A DNA stretch of 64,000 nt from assembly GCF_965219715.1 (NCBI RefSeq), contig NZ_OZ244785.1, forward strand, positions 2,232,001 through 2,296,000, given 5' to 3'. The notes under the pieces are model-generated. The model did no database searches. It saw only the letters and a program-made list of their open reading frames with translations, and had not been told where the DNA came from. Position 1 is the first letter of the stretch. Every line of letters begins with the position of its first letter. Source of the DNA: Bacterioplanoides sp965219715 (GTDB lineage: Bacteria; Pseudomonadota; Gammaproteobacteria; Pseudomonadales; Oceanobacteraceae). Of the stretch, positions 34,603-42,191 are shown in pieces. The position numbers and the translations under genes are program-made.

Positions 34603-36180
34603 TTAGAATAACTGACCTTTCAGATGGCGAGGGCGAAGGCCTGCAGCAATCAAAATAGTGAAATAAACAAACACACCAGCAGCCACAATCAGCGCCATCC
34701 AGCCACTGCGTTCCAACATGCTCCATTCCAGCCATTGCTGTGGATTACCCATCAGCCAGAACATCACAGCAAACAGCGCCATATTGGCAATCACAGCTTT
34801 AAGCACAAACGATAACCAGCCCGGCTGAGCGGTATAAACGCCCTGCTTACGCAAACCGCGATACAACATATAAGCGTTAAAATAAGCCGACAGAGAGGTC
34901 GCCAACGCCAGGCCAACGTGTTGCAGCGGGAATACCAGCGCCAGATTCAGCACCATATTCACCACCATCGCCTGAATACCGATTTTCACCGGCGTCTTGG
35001 TGTCCTGGCGGGCGTAATAACCCGGTGCCAACACCTTAATCATCATAAAGGCCAACAGACCCGAGCCATACGCCTGCAAGCTCATGGTCATTTTGCCCAC
35101 GTCGTAGGCGGTGATTTCACCGTGGTAGAAGATGGTTGCCATCAGCGGTGTTGCTAACGTCACCAGCGCCAGAGCCGCAGGTAAAGCCAGCAGGAACACC
35201 ATACGAATCGCCCAATCCAGAGTTTTGGCAAAACCCTCACCTTGTTCCGACGCATGCTTTTGAGAAAGAGCCGGCAGAATCACCACACCAATGGCGATGG
35301 CAAAAATACCCAATGGCAAGTTATTTAAGCGGTCTGAGTAATACAGCCAACTGACACTGCCACTCTCTAGGAAAGACGCCAGCAAGGTATCCAACAATAG
35401 GTTAATCTGACTCACAGACACACCAAACAGGGCCGGAATCATCAGCTTGCCAATACGGCGAACGCCTTCATCCTTCGGCTGATATTGAGGCCGAACCAGC
35501 AAACCAAGCTGGGCAATAAACGGCAGCTGGAATAGCAACTGCACCGCACCGGCCATAAACACACCCCAGGCCAGCGCAAACAAGGGCTCGACGAACCAGT
35601 CGGTCATCACCACAACTGAGAAGATCAGGCATAGATTCAGCAACACCGGAGTAAAGGCTGGCACGGCAAAACGACCATAAGCATTCAGTACACTACTGGC
35701 GAATGCGGTCAGGGAAATAAAGGCAAGATACGGAAAGGTGATACGCAGCAGCTCAGCCGTCAGAGCAAACTTCTCCGGATCATCACGGAAGCCCGGAGCG
35801 AATATCCAGGGCAAATAGTCAGCTCCAAGCAGCGCTAACGCTGTTACACCCAACAACGCCAGCCCCAGCACACCGGAAACCCGGGCAATCAGCAACTTAA
35901 CTTCAACCAAACCACGCTGGGTTTTGTATTCACTCAGAACCGGTACAAAGGCGACGGAAAAGGCACCTTCGGCAAACAGGCGACGGAAAAAGTTAGGAAT
36001 CTTAAACGCAACAAAGAAGGCATCTGCGCGGGCACCAAAGTATTGAGCCACCATTACATCGCGCACTAAACCCAGCACACGGCTGAGCAGCGTCATTACA
36101 CTGACGATGGAGGAGGACCTCAGCAAACTACTGCCGCTGCTTTTCTCTTCGGTTCCTTGTTTTGGCGCTTCTTTTTCCAT
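34603..36180 (-). CDS. murJ: Lipid II flippase MurJ
   Basis: MOP-superfamily integral membrane protein (525 residues, about 14 helices) that flips the peptidoglycan precursor lipid II. Typical segments: SMTLLSRVLGLVRDVMVAQYFGA near the N-terminus, RLFAEGAFSVAFVPVLSEY, and the TPVKIG region with conserved charged residues. The N-terminus has a polar, serine-rich extension of about 20 residues (KEAPKQGTEEKSSGSS). Located between rpsT and ribF, the same place as in Pseudomonas. Confidence 0.96.
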   Translation of the reverse strand: MEKEAPKQGTEEKSSGSSLLRSSSIVSVMTLLSRVLGLVRDVMVAQYFGARADAFFVAFKIPNFFRRLFAEGAFSVAFVPVLSEYKTQRGLVEVKLLIARVSGVLGLALLGVTALALLGADYLPWIFAPGFRDDPEKFALTAELLRITFPYLAFISLTAFASSVLNAYGRFAVPAFTPVLLNLCLIFSVVVMTDWFVEPLFALAWGVFMAGAVQLLFQLPFIAQLGLLVRPQYQPKDEGVRRIGKLMIPALFGVSVSQINLLLDTLLASFLESGSVSWLYYSDRLNNLPLGIFAIAIGVVILPALSQKHASEQGEGFAKTLDWAIRMVFLLALPAALALVTLATPLMATIFYHGEITAYDVGKMTMSLQAYGSGLLAFMMIKVLAPGYYARQDTKTPVKIGIQAMVVNMVLNLALVFPLQHVGLALATSLSAYFNAYMLYRGLRKQGVYTAQPGWLSFVLKAVIANMALFAVMFWLMGNPQQWLEWSMLERSGWMALIVAAGVFVYFTILIAAGLRPRHLKGQLF

Positions 36181-36224
36181 TCTATGTTCGCTGTATTTAA
36201 TTTCTCAGATCGACTGATGCAGAT

Positions 36225-36315
36225 TGCTGTTGTTTTTCAAAGCAGCAGAGGGACTCTGCGATAGGATCTAGGGCCAGGGATGGCCCACAGATCCGGCGAC
36301 TGAAAAATAACCGGA
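36225..36315 (+). ncRNA. GGA-hairpin element E (compensatory variant)
   Basis: Plus-strand reading: outer stem closing on TTTTTCA/TGAAAAA with one G.U pair. Arm 1 (36245-36259): GCAGAG, loop GGA, CTCTGC; three base pairs differ from the GCAACA/TGTTGC of the other copies, all compensated. Arm 2: GGATCT/AGATCC (36264-36269/36289-36294) and GGGCCA-GGGA-TGGCCC (36271-36286), again compensated relative to C and D, loop GGGA. Sits in the murJ-rpsT gap but the GGA strand is opposite to both genes, unlike the other four copies. Confidence 0.75.
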
Positions 36316-36350
36316 ATCAGGAGCAGCATCCATGAATTTCAAACAGGCAT

Positions 36351-36378
36351 AAAAAAACCCGCAACTGCGGGTTTTTTG
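36351..36378 (-). terminator. Intrinsic terminator of rpsT
   Basis: On the minus strand ACCCGC, loop AGTT, GCGGGT followed by seven T; the reverse side also has a T-run, so it could act on both strands. It begins 17 bases after the rpsT stop and separates the ribosomal gene from murJ. Confidence 0.85.
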
Positions 36379-36394
36379 TCGAACTGATTAGCGA

Positions 36395-36661
36395 TTAGCC
36401 TTTCAGTGCGAATACTCGAGCGTTCAGACGGCTCTTGGTACGTGCAGCAGTGTTCTTGTGCATGATACCTTTGTTAACCATCTTGTCGATGTATGGCTGA
36501 GAGCTAACGAAAGCAGCTTGTGCCTGCTCGTAGTCGCCAGAAGCAACAGCAGCGTTAACTTTTTTGATGTAAGTGCGAACCATAGAACGCAGTGCAACAG
36601 TGCGCGCGCGACGTTTGATAGCCTGACGGGCGCGTTTACGAGAACCAGCGGAATTTGCCAC
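36395..36661 (-). CDS. rpsT: 30S ribosomal protein S20
   Basis: 88-residue basic protein binding 16S rRNA in the small subunit. The N-terminus (MANSAGSRKRARQAIKRRAR) and the helical pattern with IDKMVNKGIMHKNTAARTKSRL are diagnostic for S20. Own promoter at 36730-36758 and terminator at 36351-36378, consistent with a monocistronic, highly expressed gene. Confidence 0.97.
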   Translation of the reverse strand: MANSAGSRKRARQAIKRRARTVALRSMVRTYIKKVNAAVASGDYEQAQAAFVSSQPYIDKMVNKGIMHKNTAARTKSRLNARVFALKG

Positions 36662-36729
36662 AGTCGGCTCCTCAAAATTGGTTGTTCAAGTCAAAGGGCT
36701 ATCAAGGTGCCCCATATAAGAGGGCCGGA

Positions 36730-36758
36730 ATTATCCTGATATCACCCTCGGGTGTCAA
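36730..36758 (-). promoter_or_regulatory. Sigma-70 promoter of rpsT
   Basis: Minus strand: perfect -35 TTGACA (36758-36753), 17-base spacer, -10 GATAAT (36735-36730, 5 of 6). The -35 box overlaps one arm of a 10-bp inverted repeat (AACTCTTAGT 36757-36766 / ACTAAGAGTT 36783-36792) that follows the kdsA stop and may be its 3' end structure. Confidence 0.75.
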
Positions 36759-36804
36759 CTCTTAGTGAGCATCTAATACTCAACTAAGAGTTAATGACAA
36801 TTTA

Positions 36805-37644
36805 TTAGTCGATGATCACTGGCTCAAATGACTTAACCAGCTCATCAACCGCCTTCATCTGTGCCAGATATGGTTCCAGTTTATCCAGCGGCAACGCACA
36901 TGGACCGTCACACTTAGCTTCAGCCGGATTTGGATGCACTTCCAGGAACAAGCCTGCGATACCCAAAGCCATACCGGAACGCGCCAGCTCAAATGCCTGA
37001 GCACGACGGCCATCAGCCGAATCGGCACGACCACCCGGACGCTGCAACGCATGAGTGGCATCAAAGATAACCGGCGCCTGCTTCTTCATATCGTCCATAC
37101 CCAGCATATCAACCACCAGGTTGTTATAACCGAAGCTGGAACCACGCTCACACAACATCACTCTTTCATTGCCCGCTTCCGCGAACTTTTTGATGATATG
37201 ACGCATTTCATGCGGCGCAAGGAACTGAGGCTTCTTCACGTTAATCGCTGCACCGGTTTCAGCCATGGCAACCACCAGATCGGTCTGACGCGCCAGGAAA
37301 GCCGGCAGCTGAATCACATCAACCACTTCAGCAACCGGAGCGGCCTGGAATGGCTCGTGAACATCGGTAATGATTGGTACGTTAAAGGTCGATTTGATCT
37401 CTTCAAAGATCTTCAAACCTTCTTCCATACCCGGGCCACGGTAGGAGTTGATCGAGGAGCGGTTCGCCTTGTCGAACGACGCCTTAAATACATAAGGAAT
37501 GCTCAGCTTCTCGGTCACTTTTACATAGTGCTCACAGATAGCCATGGCCAGATCGCGGCTTTCCAGCACATTCATACCGCCAAACAGTACGAATGGCTTG
37601 TCGTTGTTTACTTCAATACCAGCAACGTTTACTTGCTCGATCAT
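36805..37644 (-). CDS. kdsA: 3-deoxy-D-manno-octulosonate 8-phosphate synthase
   Basis: Condenses PEP and arabinose 5-phosphate to KDO 8-phosphate for lipopolysaccharide core synthesis. 279 residues with KASFDKANRSSINSYRGPG, TDVHEPFQAAPVAEVVDV, PAFLARQTDLV and FDATHALQRPGG, all conserved KdsA blocks. ATG 37644 is preceded by GGGAGAG; an upstream in-frame ATG at 37680 would add 12 residues and run into proB. Its place between rpsT and proB is an insertion relative to the Pseudomonas gene order, where kdsA is elsewhere. Confidence 0.95.
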   Translation of the reverse strand: MIEQVNVAGIEVNNDKPFVLFGGMNVLESRDLAMAICEHYVKVTEKLSIPYVFKASFDKANRSSINSYRGPGMEEGLKIFEEIKSTFNVPIITDVHEPFQAAPVAEVVDVIQLPAFLARQTDLVVAMAETGAAINVKKPQFLAPHEMRHIIKKFAEAGNERVMLCERGSSFGYNNLVVDMLGMDDMKKQAPVIFDATHALQRPGGRADSADGRRAQAFELARSGMALGIAGLFLEVHPNPAEAKCDGPCALPLDKLEPYLAQMKAVDELVKSFEPVIID

Positions 37645-37669
37645 CCCACTCTCCCGAGAAATAATATTC

Positions 37670-38818
37670 TTAAATAACAACCAGATTATCGCGGTGAATC
37701 ATTTCTGGTTCTGTCACAAACCCCAGAGCTTCTTCTAATTTTGAGCTCGGAGTTCTTAAAATCTTTAATGCTTCTGAGCGACTGTAATTGACCAGCCCTT
37801 TCGCAACCAGCCTGCCCTGCTCATCTTTGCAGGCAACCACCTGACCGCGCTCAAATCGTCCGTTTGCGGCAATCACACCAATCGGCAATAAACTGCGGCC
37901 ACCATCGCGTAACGCCTTAATAGCACCGGCATCCAACACCAGCTCACCATGGGTTTGCAAATGGCCGGCAATCCACTGCTTACGGGCCGCCACCGGCTCT
38001 TTATCGGCCAGCAGCAAGGTGCCCAGCAGCTCGCCATCGTATAGACGGGAAATCACATTGTCGATACGACCACCCACAATCACAGTATCAGCTCCTGAAC
38101 GCGCCGCTAATGTTGCCGCCCGTACCTTAGTCACCATACCGCCACGACCTAGCGCACCGCCGCCGCCAGCCATCGCAGCAAAACGCTCATCCGATGCCTG
38201 ACCCTGATGAATGATTTCAGCATCCGGATTAGAACGCGGATCGGCAGTGAACAAGCCATCCTGATCGGTCAGAATCACTAACACATCCGCTTCAACCAGA
38301 TTGGCTACCAAGGCACCTAAGGTGTCGTTATCACCAAAACAGATTTCGTCGGTAACAACCGTGTCGTTCTCATTAACAATCGGCACCACACCGAGCTCAA
38401 GCAGCGTTTTTAACGTGCTGCGAGCATTCAGGTAACGGGTGCGATCGCTGAGATCATCATGAGTAAGAAGGATTTGTGCGGTGGATTTCTGGTAACGCGC
38501 AAAGGATGACTCATACGCCTGAACCAATCCCATCTGACCCACAGCCGCCGCTGCCTGCAACTGATGAACATTATCCGGGCGGGATTTCCAGCCCAGACGC
38601 GTCATGCCTTCGGCGACCGAACCGGAAGAAACCAGAACCACCTCATGCCCCAGCTCCAGCAAGCGGGCAATCTGATCCACCCAACTGGCCATACCGTCAC
38701 GATTAAGGCCCTGACCATCGTTGGTCAGCAAGGCACTACCAATTTTAATCACCCAACGCTTTTGCCGGGCTAACTTTTTCCTGTGATTGGTAAGTTGTTC
38801 GATCAGTTCGTTACTCAT
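37670..38818 (-). CDS. proB: Glutamate 5-kinase
   Basis: First enzyme of proline synthesis, phosphorylating glutamate. 382 residues: amino-acid kinase domain (VIKIGSALLTNDGQGL, VLVSSGSVAEGM, NENDTVVTDEICFGDND, ALGRGGMVTKV) and a C-terminal PUA domain (about 285-375; LLPIGVIAANGRFERGQVV). Length and order typical. Directly follows obgE on the minus strand, as in Pseudomonas. Confidence 0.96.
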   Translation of the reverse strand: MSNELIEQLTNHRKKLARQKRWVIKIGSALLTNDGQGLNRDGMASWVDQIARLLELGHEVVLVSSGSVAEGMTRLGWKSRPDNVHQLQAAAAVGQMGLVQAYESSFARYQKSTAQILLTHDDLSDRTRYLNARSTLKTLLELGVVPIVNENDTVVTDEICFGDNDTLGALVANLVEADVLVILTDQDGLFTADPRSNPDAEIIHQGQASDERFAAMAGGGGALGRGGMVTKVRAATLAARSGADTVIVGGRIDNVISRLYDGELLGTLLLADKEPVAARKQWIAGHLQTHGELVLDAGAIKALRDGGRSLLPIGVIAANGRFERGQVVACKDEQGRLVAKGLVNYSRSEALKILRTPSSKLEEALGFVTEPEMIHRDNLVVI

Positions 38819-38876
38819 CTGTTTCGGACTTATTTTATGGGTCGAGGCTTACTTTGTTCTGGGCCAGTGAGCCAGC

Positions 38877-40079
38877 CTATTCCGTGGTATAGACGACTTC
38901 TACATCGTAATCGTCGTCATCATCGTCGTCTTCTTTAGCCGCCTTACGGGCCATGCGCTCTAAACGACGACGCTCTTCCAGCATTTCAACATGCTCGCGT
39001 GCTTCCTGCTCAACCATCTCACGCTCTGCCAGCAATTGCTCAGCAAACTCTTCATCATCCAAAGCACGCTGACGACGCTCTTCCATATAATCCATAATGG
39101 CGCAACTGAGCTTAAAGGTGCCTTCGCGCTGCAGCGCAGAAATTTCAAATACCGGCCCTTGCCAATCCAGTTTCTCCAGCACGGCATCAACACGCGCCTG
39201 ACGCTCATCGGCATCAACCATATCCAGCTTGTTCAGCACCAGCCAGCGATCACGGTGCGCCAGACCCGGAGAGAACTGCTCCAGCTCCTGACTGATCGCC
39301 ATTACACGCTCAGCCGGATCAGACTCATCAAACGGCGCCATATCAACAATGTGTAATAACAGCTGAGTACGCACCAGATGCTTAAGGAAACGCGTACCCA
39401 AACCAGCACCTTCTGATGCACCTTCAATCAGGCCCGGAACATCGGCAACAACAAAAGAACGGTGATCTTCAATTTTCACCACACCCAGGTTCGGCACCAG
39501 AGTAGTGAACGGATAGTCGGCTACTTTTGGCTTGGCCGCAGACACTGCACGAATAAAGGTAGACTTACCAGCATTTGGCAAACCTAACAAACCAACATCC
39601 GCCAGAACTTTCAGCTCTAACTTAAGGTTACGGGATTCACCCGGCTGACCCGGTTTAGTCTGGCGTGGAGCCTGATTAGTCGACGACTTATAACGGGTAT
39701 TGCCTAAGCCGTGGTAACCACCACGCGCTACCATCAGGCGCTCGCCATCTTCGGTTAAGTCACCCAGCGTCTCGCCAGTATCGACATCGATTGCCGTAGT
39801 ACCTACAGGTACTTTCAGAATCAGATCTTCACCTTTAGCACCGGTACAGTTACGACTGGTACCGTTACCGCCATTCGGCGCACGATAACGACGGGTGTAA
39901 CGGTAATCGATGAGGGTATTTACCGCATCATCGGCTTCCAGAATGATGGAACCACCATCACCACCATCACCGCCATCCGGGCCGCCTTTCGGGATGTACT
40001 TTTCCCGGCGAAAGCTCATACAGCCATTACCGCCTTTGCCTGCCTCGACAACAATCGGTGCTTCATCGACGAATTTCAT
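38877..40079 (-). CDS. obgE: Obg/CgtA GTPase
   Basis: Ribosome-associated essential GTPase (400 residues). N-terminal glycine-rich OBG domain (KGGNGCMSFRREKYIPKGGP), G domain with G1 GLPNAGKST near 166-174, switch II DVPGLIEGA, NKLD as G4, and a long acidic C-terminal tail (DDDDDDYDVEV). It follows rpmA and rplU, the near-universal rplU-rpmA-obgE arrangement, but a terminator separates it from rpmA. Confidence 0.97.
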   Translation of the reverse strand: MKFVDEAPIVVEAGKGGNGCMSFRREKYIPKGGPDGGDGGDGGSIILEADDAVNTLIDYRYTRRYRAPNGGNGTSRNCTGAKGEDLILKVPVGTTAIDVDTGETLGDLTEDGERLMVARGGYHGLGNTRYKSSTNQAPRQTKPGQPGESRNLKLELKVLADVGLLGLPNAGKSTFIRAVSAAKPKVADYPFTTLVPNLGVVKIEDHRSFVVADVPGLIEGASEGAGLGTRFLKHLVRTQLLLHIVDMAPFDESDPAERVMAISQELEQFSPGLAHRDRWLVLNKLDMVDADERQARVDAVLEKLDWQGPVFEISALQREGTFKLSCAIMDYMEERRQRALDDEEFAEQLLAEREMVEQEAREHVEMLEERRRLERMARKAAKEDDDDDDDYDVEVVYTTE

Positions 40080-40155
40080 ATCGGCAACCCTTTTTCTATC
40101 GCGCGTCTGCAGAAATAATGCACCTGCAAACCAATAACTCTAATGTGAAGATAAA

Positions 40156-40200
40156 AACAAAAATGCCCCGACACCAGATTCTGTTGCCAGGGCAATTTTC
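40156..40200 (-). terminator. Intrinsic terminator after rpmA
   Basis: On the minus strand a stem AAATTGCCC / GGGGCATTT with an inner imperfect stem, ending in a run of T. Located 20 bases beyond the rpmA stop, so rplU-rpmA can be transcribed separately from obgE. Confidence 0.7.
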
Positions 40201-40220
40201 TGTTTGCGTTGAGTGCTTAA

Positions 40221-40481
40221 TTAAGCAGCTGGAATAACGCTAACAGTTTTACGGTTCTTAGGACCTTTAACTTCGAACTTAACTGAACCTTCAGCAGTTG
40301 CGAACAGAGTGTGGTCACGACCGATACGAACGTTTTCACCTGCGTGGAATTTAGTGCCACGCTGACGAACTAAGATGTTACCTGCTTTAGCGGCCTGACC
40401 ACCGAACAGTTTTACGCCTAAGCGTTTACTTTCGGAATCGCGACCGTTACGGGTACTACCACCAGCCTTTTTGTGAGCCAT
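40221..40481 (-). CDS. rpmA: 50S ribosomal protein L27
   Basis: 86-residue ribosomal protein near the peptidyl transferase centre. N-terminus MAHKKAGGSTRNGRDSESKR and GGNILVRQRGTKFHAGENV-type blocks are diagnostic. No N-terminal extension needing cleavage, unlike Firmicutes L27. Downstream of rplU in one transcript. Confidence 0.97.
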   Translation of the reverse strand: MAHKKAGGSTRNGRDSESKRLGVKLFGGQAAKAGNILVRQRGTKFHAGENVRIGRDHTLFATAEGSVKFEVKGPKNRKTVSVIPAA

Positions 40482-40575
40482 AATATCTCTCCTTCAATGA
40501 AGCCGCTGCAACTCTGCGGAAGTGGTCGATGTGGCACACCGACACCGGGCCTCGGAAATAAATTTTAAAAAAATA

Positions 40576-40887
40576 TTAGCCAGCGATGCTGGTGATTTTC
40601 AGTTCAGTGAACCACTGACGGTGGCCCATCTGCTTCATGTGGTGCTTACGACGCTTGAACTTCATGATCTTCACTTTCTTGTGACGACCGTGAGCAACTA
40701 CTTCTGCAGTTACTTTTGCGCCTTCAACAACTGGCTGACCGATTTTTACGTCGTCGCCGTTGCCGATCAGTAATACTTTTTCCAGCTCAACTGCTGAACC
40801 AGTTTCAACTTCCAGTTTCTCTACTTTCAGAGTCTGGCCTTCTTCAACACGGTATTGCTTACCGCCAGTTACCACTACTGCGTACAT
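40576..40887 (-). CDS. rplU: 50S ribosomal protein L21
   Basis: 103-residue ribosomal protein binding 23S rRNA. MYAVVVTGGKQYRVEEGQ at the start and KFKRRKHHMKQMGHRQ near the end are typical L21 segments. It opens the rplU-rpmA operon, with a promoter at 41031-41059 and an untranslated leader of about 140 bases. Confidence 0.97.
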   Translation of the reverse strand: MYAVVVTGGKQYRVEEGQTLKVEKLEVETGSAVELEKVLLIGNGDDVKIGQPVVEGAKVTAEVVAHGRHKKVKIMKFKRRKHHMKQMGHRQWFTELKITSIAG

Positions 40888-41030
40888 TGTACGATCTCCG
40901 CTAATTTGCGCTATTTAAATACCCGGCTTAAACACCGCTTCTTACTTAGACTGCCTGTCAGTCAGTTTCTACATCTATTGGCAACACTCTGGTTTCCATA
41001 TCAGCAGAGAGCAGAATTTCGGGGCGCGAG

Positions 41031-41059
41031 ACTATACCCCAGGCAGGAATCGAAAGCAA
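41031..41059 (-). promoter_or_regulatory. Sigma-70 promoter of rplU-rpmA
   Basis: Minus strand -35 TTGCTT (41059-41054), exactly 17-base spacer, -10 TATAGT (41036-41031). The transcript would begin about 140 bases before the rplU start. The divergent ispB gene starts 105 bases on the other side. Confidence 0.6.
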
Positions 41060-41163
41060 GCCAATCAGTGTCGTAATTCTTGACAGTTTCGCCCATGCTC
41101 CCTAGCATTTGCGCCTGCTTTACCTTTCCCTAATTTAATCAGAGCGCGCGCCGACTTTTCATC

Positions 41164-42132
41164 ATGCAGATTCAAGACATCCTTGCCGTAATCAAAGACG
41201 AATTCCAGGCCGTAGATTCCCTGATCCACGAGCAGCTGGAGTCACGCGTTCCTCTGGTAGAAAAGATCGCAGATTACATCGTTTCCAGCGGTGGTAAACG
41301 TATCCGTCCGTTGCTGGTACTTATGACAGGTAAGGCATTTAATCGCTGTGATGCCGACATTGTAAAACTGGCGACTGTGATCGAATTCCTGCACACCGCC
41401 ACTCTGCTGCACGATGATGTGGTGGATACCTCGGATATGCGCCGCGGCAATCCAACCGCCAATGCCAAGTGGGGTAACGCGCCAAGTGTACTGGTGGGCG
41501 ACTTCTTATATAGCCGCTCATTTCAGATGCTGGTTGACCTGAAGTCACTGGAAGTGATGGATATTTTATCCCATGCTACCAGCGTTATTGCCGAAGGCGA
41601 AGTGTTGCAGCTGACCAACGTTAAAAACCCGAATGCTACCGAACAGCAGTATATGGATGTGATCCATGGCAAAACCGCTATGTTGTTCGAAGCATCAACT
41701 TACGGGGCGGCACGCCTGATGGAACTGGATCAGGATGTATCGGACGCCCTGAAGATTTATGGCCGTGAATTAGGCCTGGCATTCCAGCTGGTTGATGACG
41801 TGCTGGATTACGAAGGTGATGCAGAAGCCTTAGGTAAAAACGTCGGTGACGACCTGGCTGAAGGCAAGCCAACACTGCCGCTGATTCACGCCATGGCCAA
41901 TGCGCCGGAAGATGACGCTAAACTGATTCGCCAGGCAATCCGTAAGGGTGGCCTGGACAATATGGACGACGTATTACGCATCGTTCGTGACAATGGTTCT
42001 CTGGACTATACGCGCCAGAAAGCCGATGACTGTGCCGCAAGAGCACAGCAAGCACTGGAACTTTTACCGGATTCAGATGCCAAAGAAGCGCTCAAAGCGC
42101 TCGCCCTGTTAGCCGTGAAACGCAACACCTGA
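41164..42132 (+). CDS. ispB: Octaprenyl (polyprenyl) diphosphate synthase
   Basis: Trans-prenyl transferase making the ubiquinone side chain, thus linked to the coq7 step. 322 residues with the first aspartate-rich motif LLHDDVVDTSDMRRG near residue 82 and the second LVDDVLDYEGD near 210. Divergent from rplU, the usual proteobacterial arrangement. No clear ribosome site before ATG 41164, but the protein start matches relatives. Confidence 0.95.
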   Translation: MQIQDILAVIKDEFQAVDSLIHEQLESRVPLVEKIADYIVSSGGKRIRPLLVLMTGKAFNRCDADIVKLATVIEFLHTATLLHDDVVDTSDMRRGNPTANAKWGNAPSVLVGDFLYSRSFQMLVDLKSLEVMDILSHATSVIAEGEVLQLTNVKNPNATEQQYMDVIHGKTAMLFEASTYGAARLMELDQDVSDALKIYGRELGLAFQLVDDVLDYEGDAEALGKNVGDDLAEGKPTLPLIHAMANAPEDDAKLIRQAIRKGGLDNMDDVLRIVRDNGSLDYTRQKADDCAARAQQALELLPDSDAKEALKALALLAVKRNT

Positions 42133-42191
42133 TGAGCCACATCGCCAGCAAATCCGCTGGCGCGAGTACATGACCATGAGGAAGTTTTATT

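Noticed and set aside
6150..36315. GGA elements as REP sequences moved by a RAYT transposase
   Set aside because: No transposase in the window and the outer stems differ in sequence but keep pairing, which fits RNA selection better; cannot be fully excluded without the genome.
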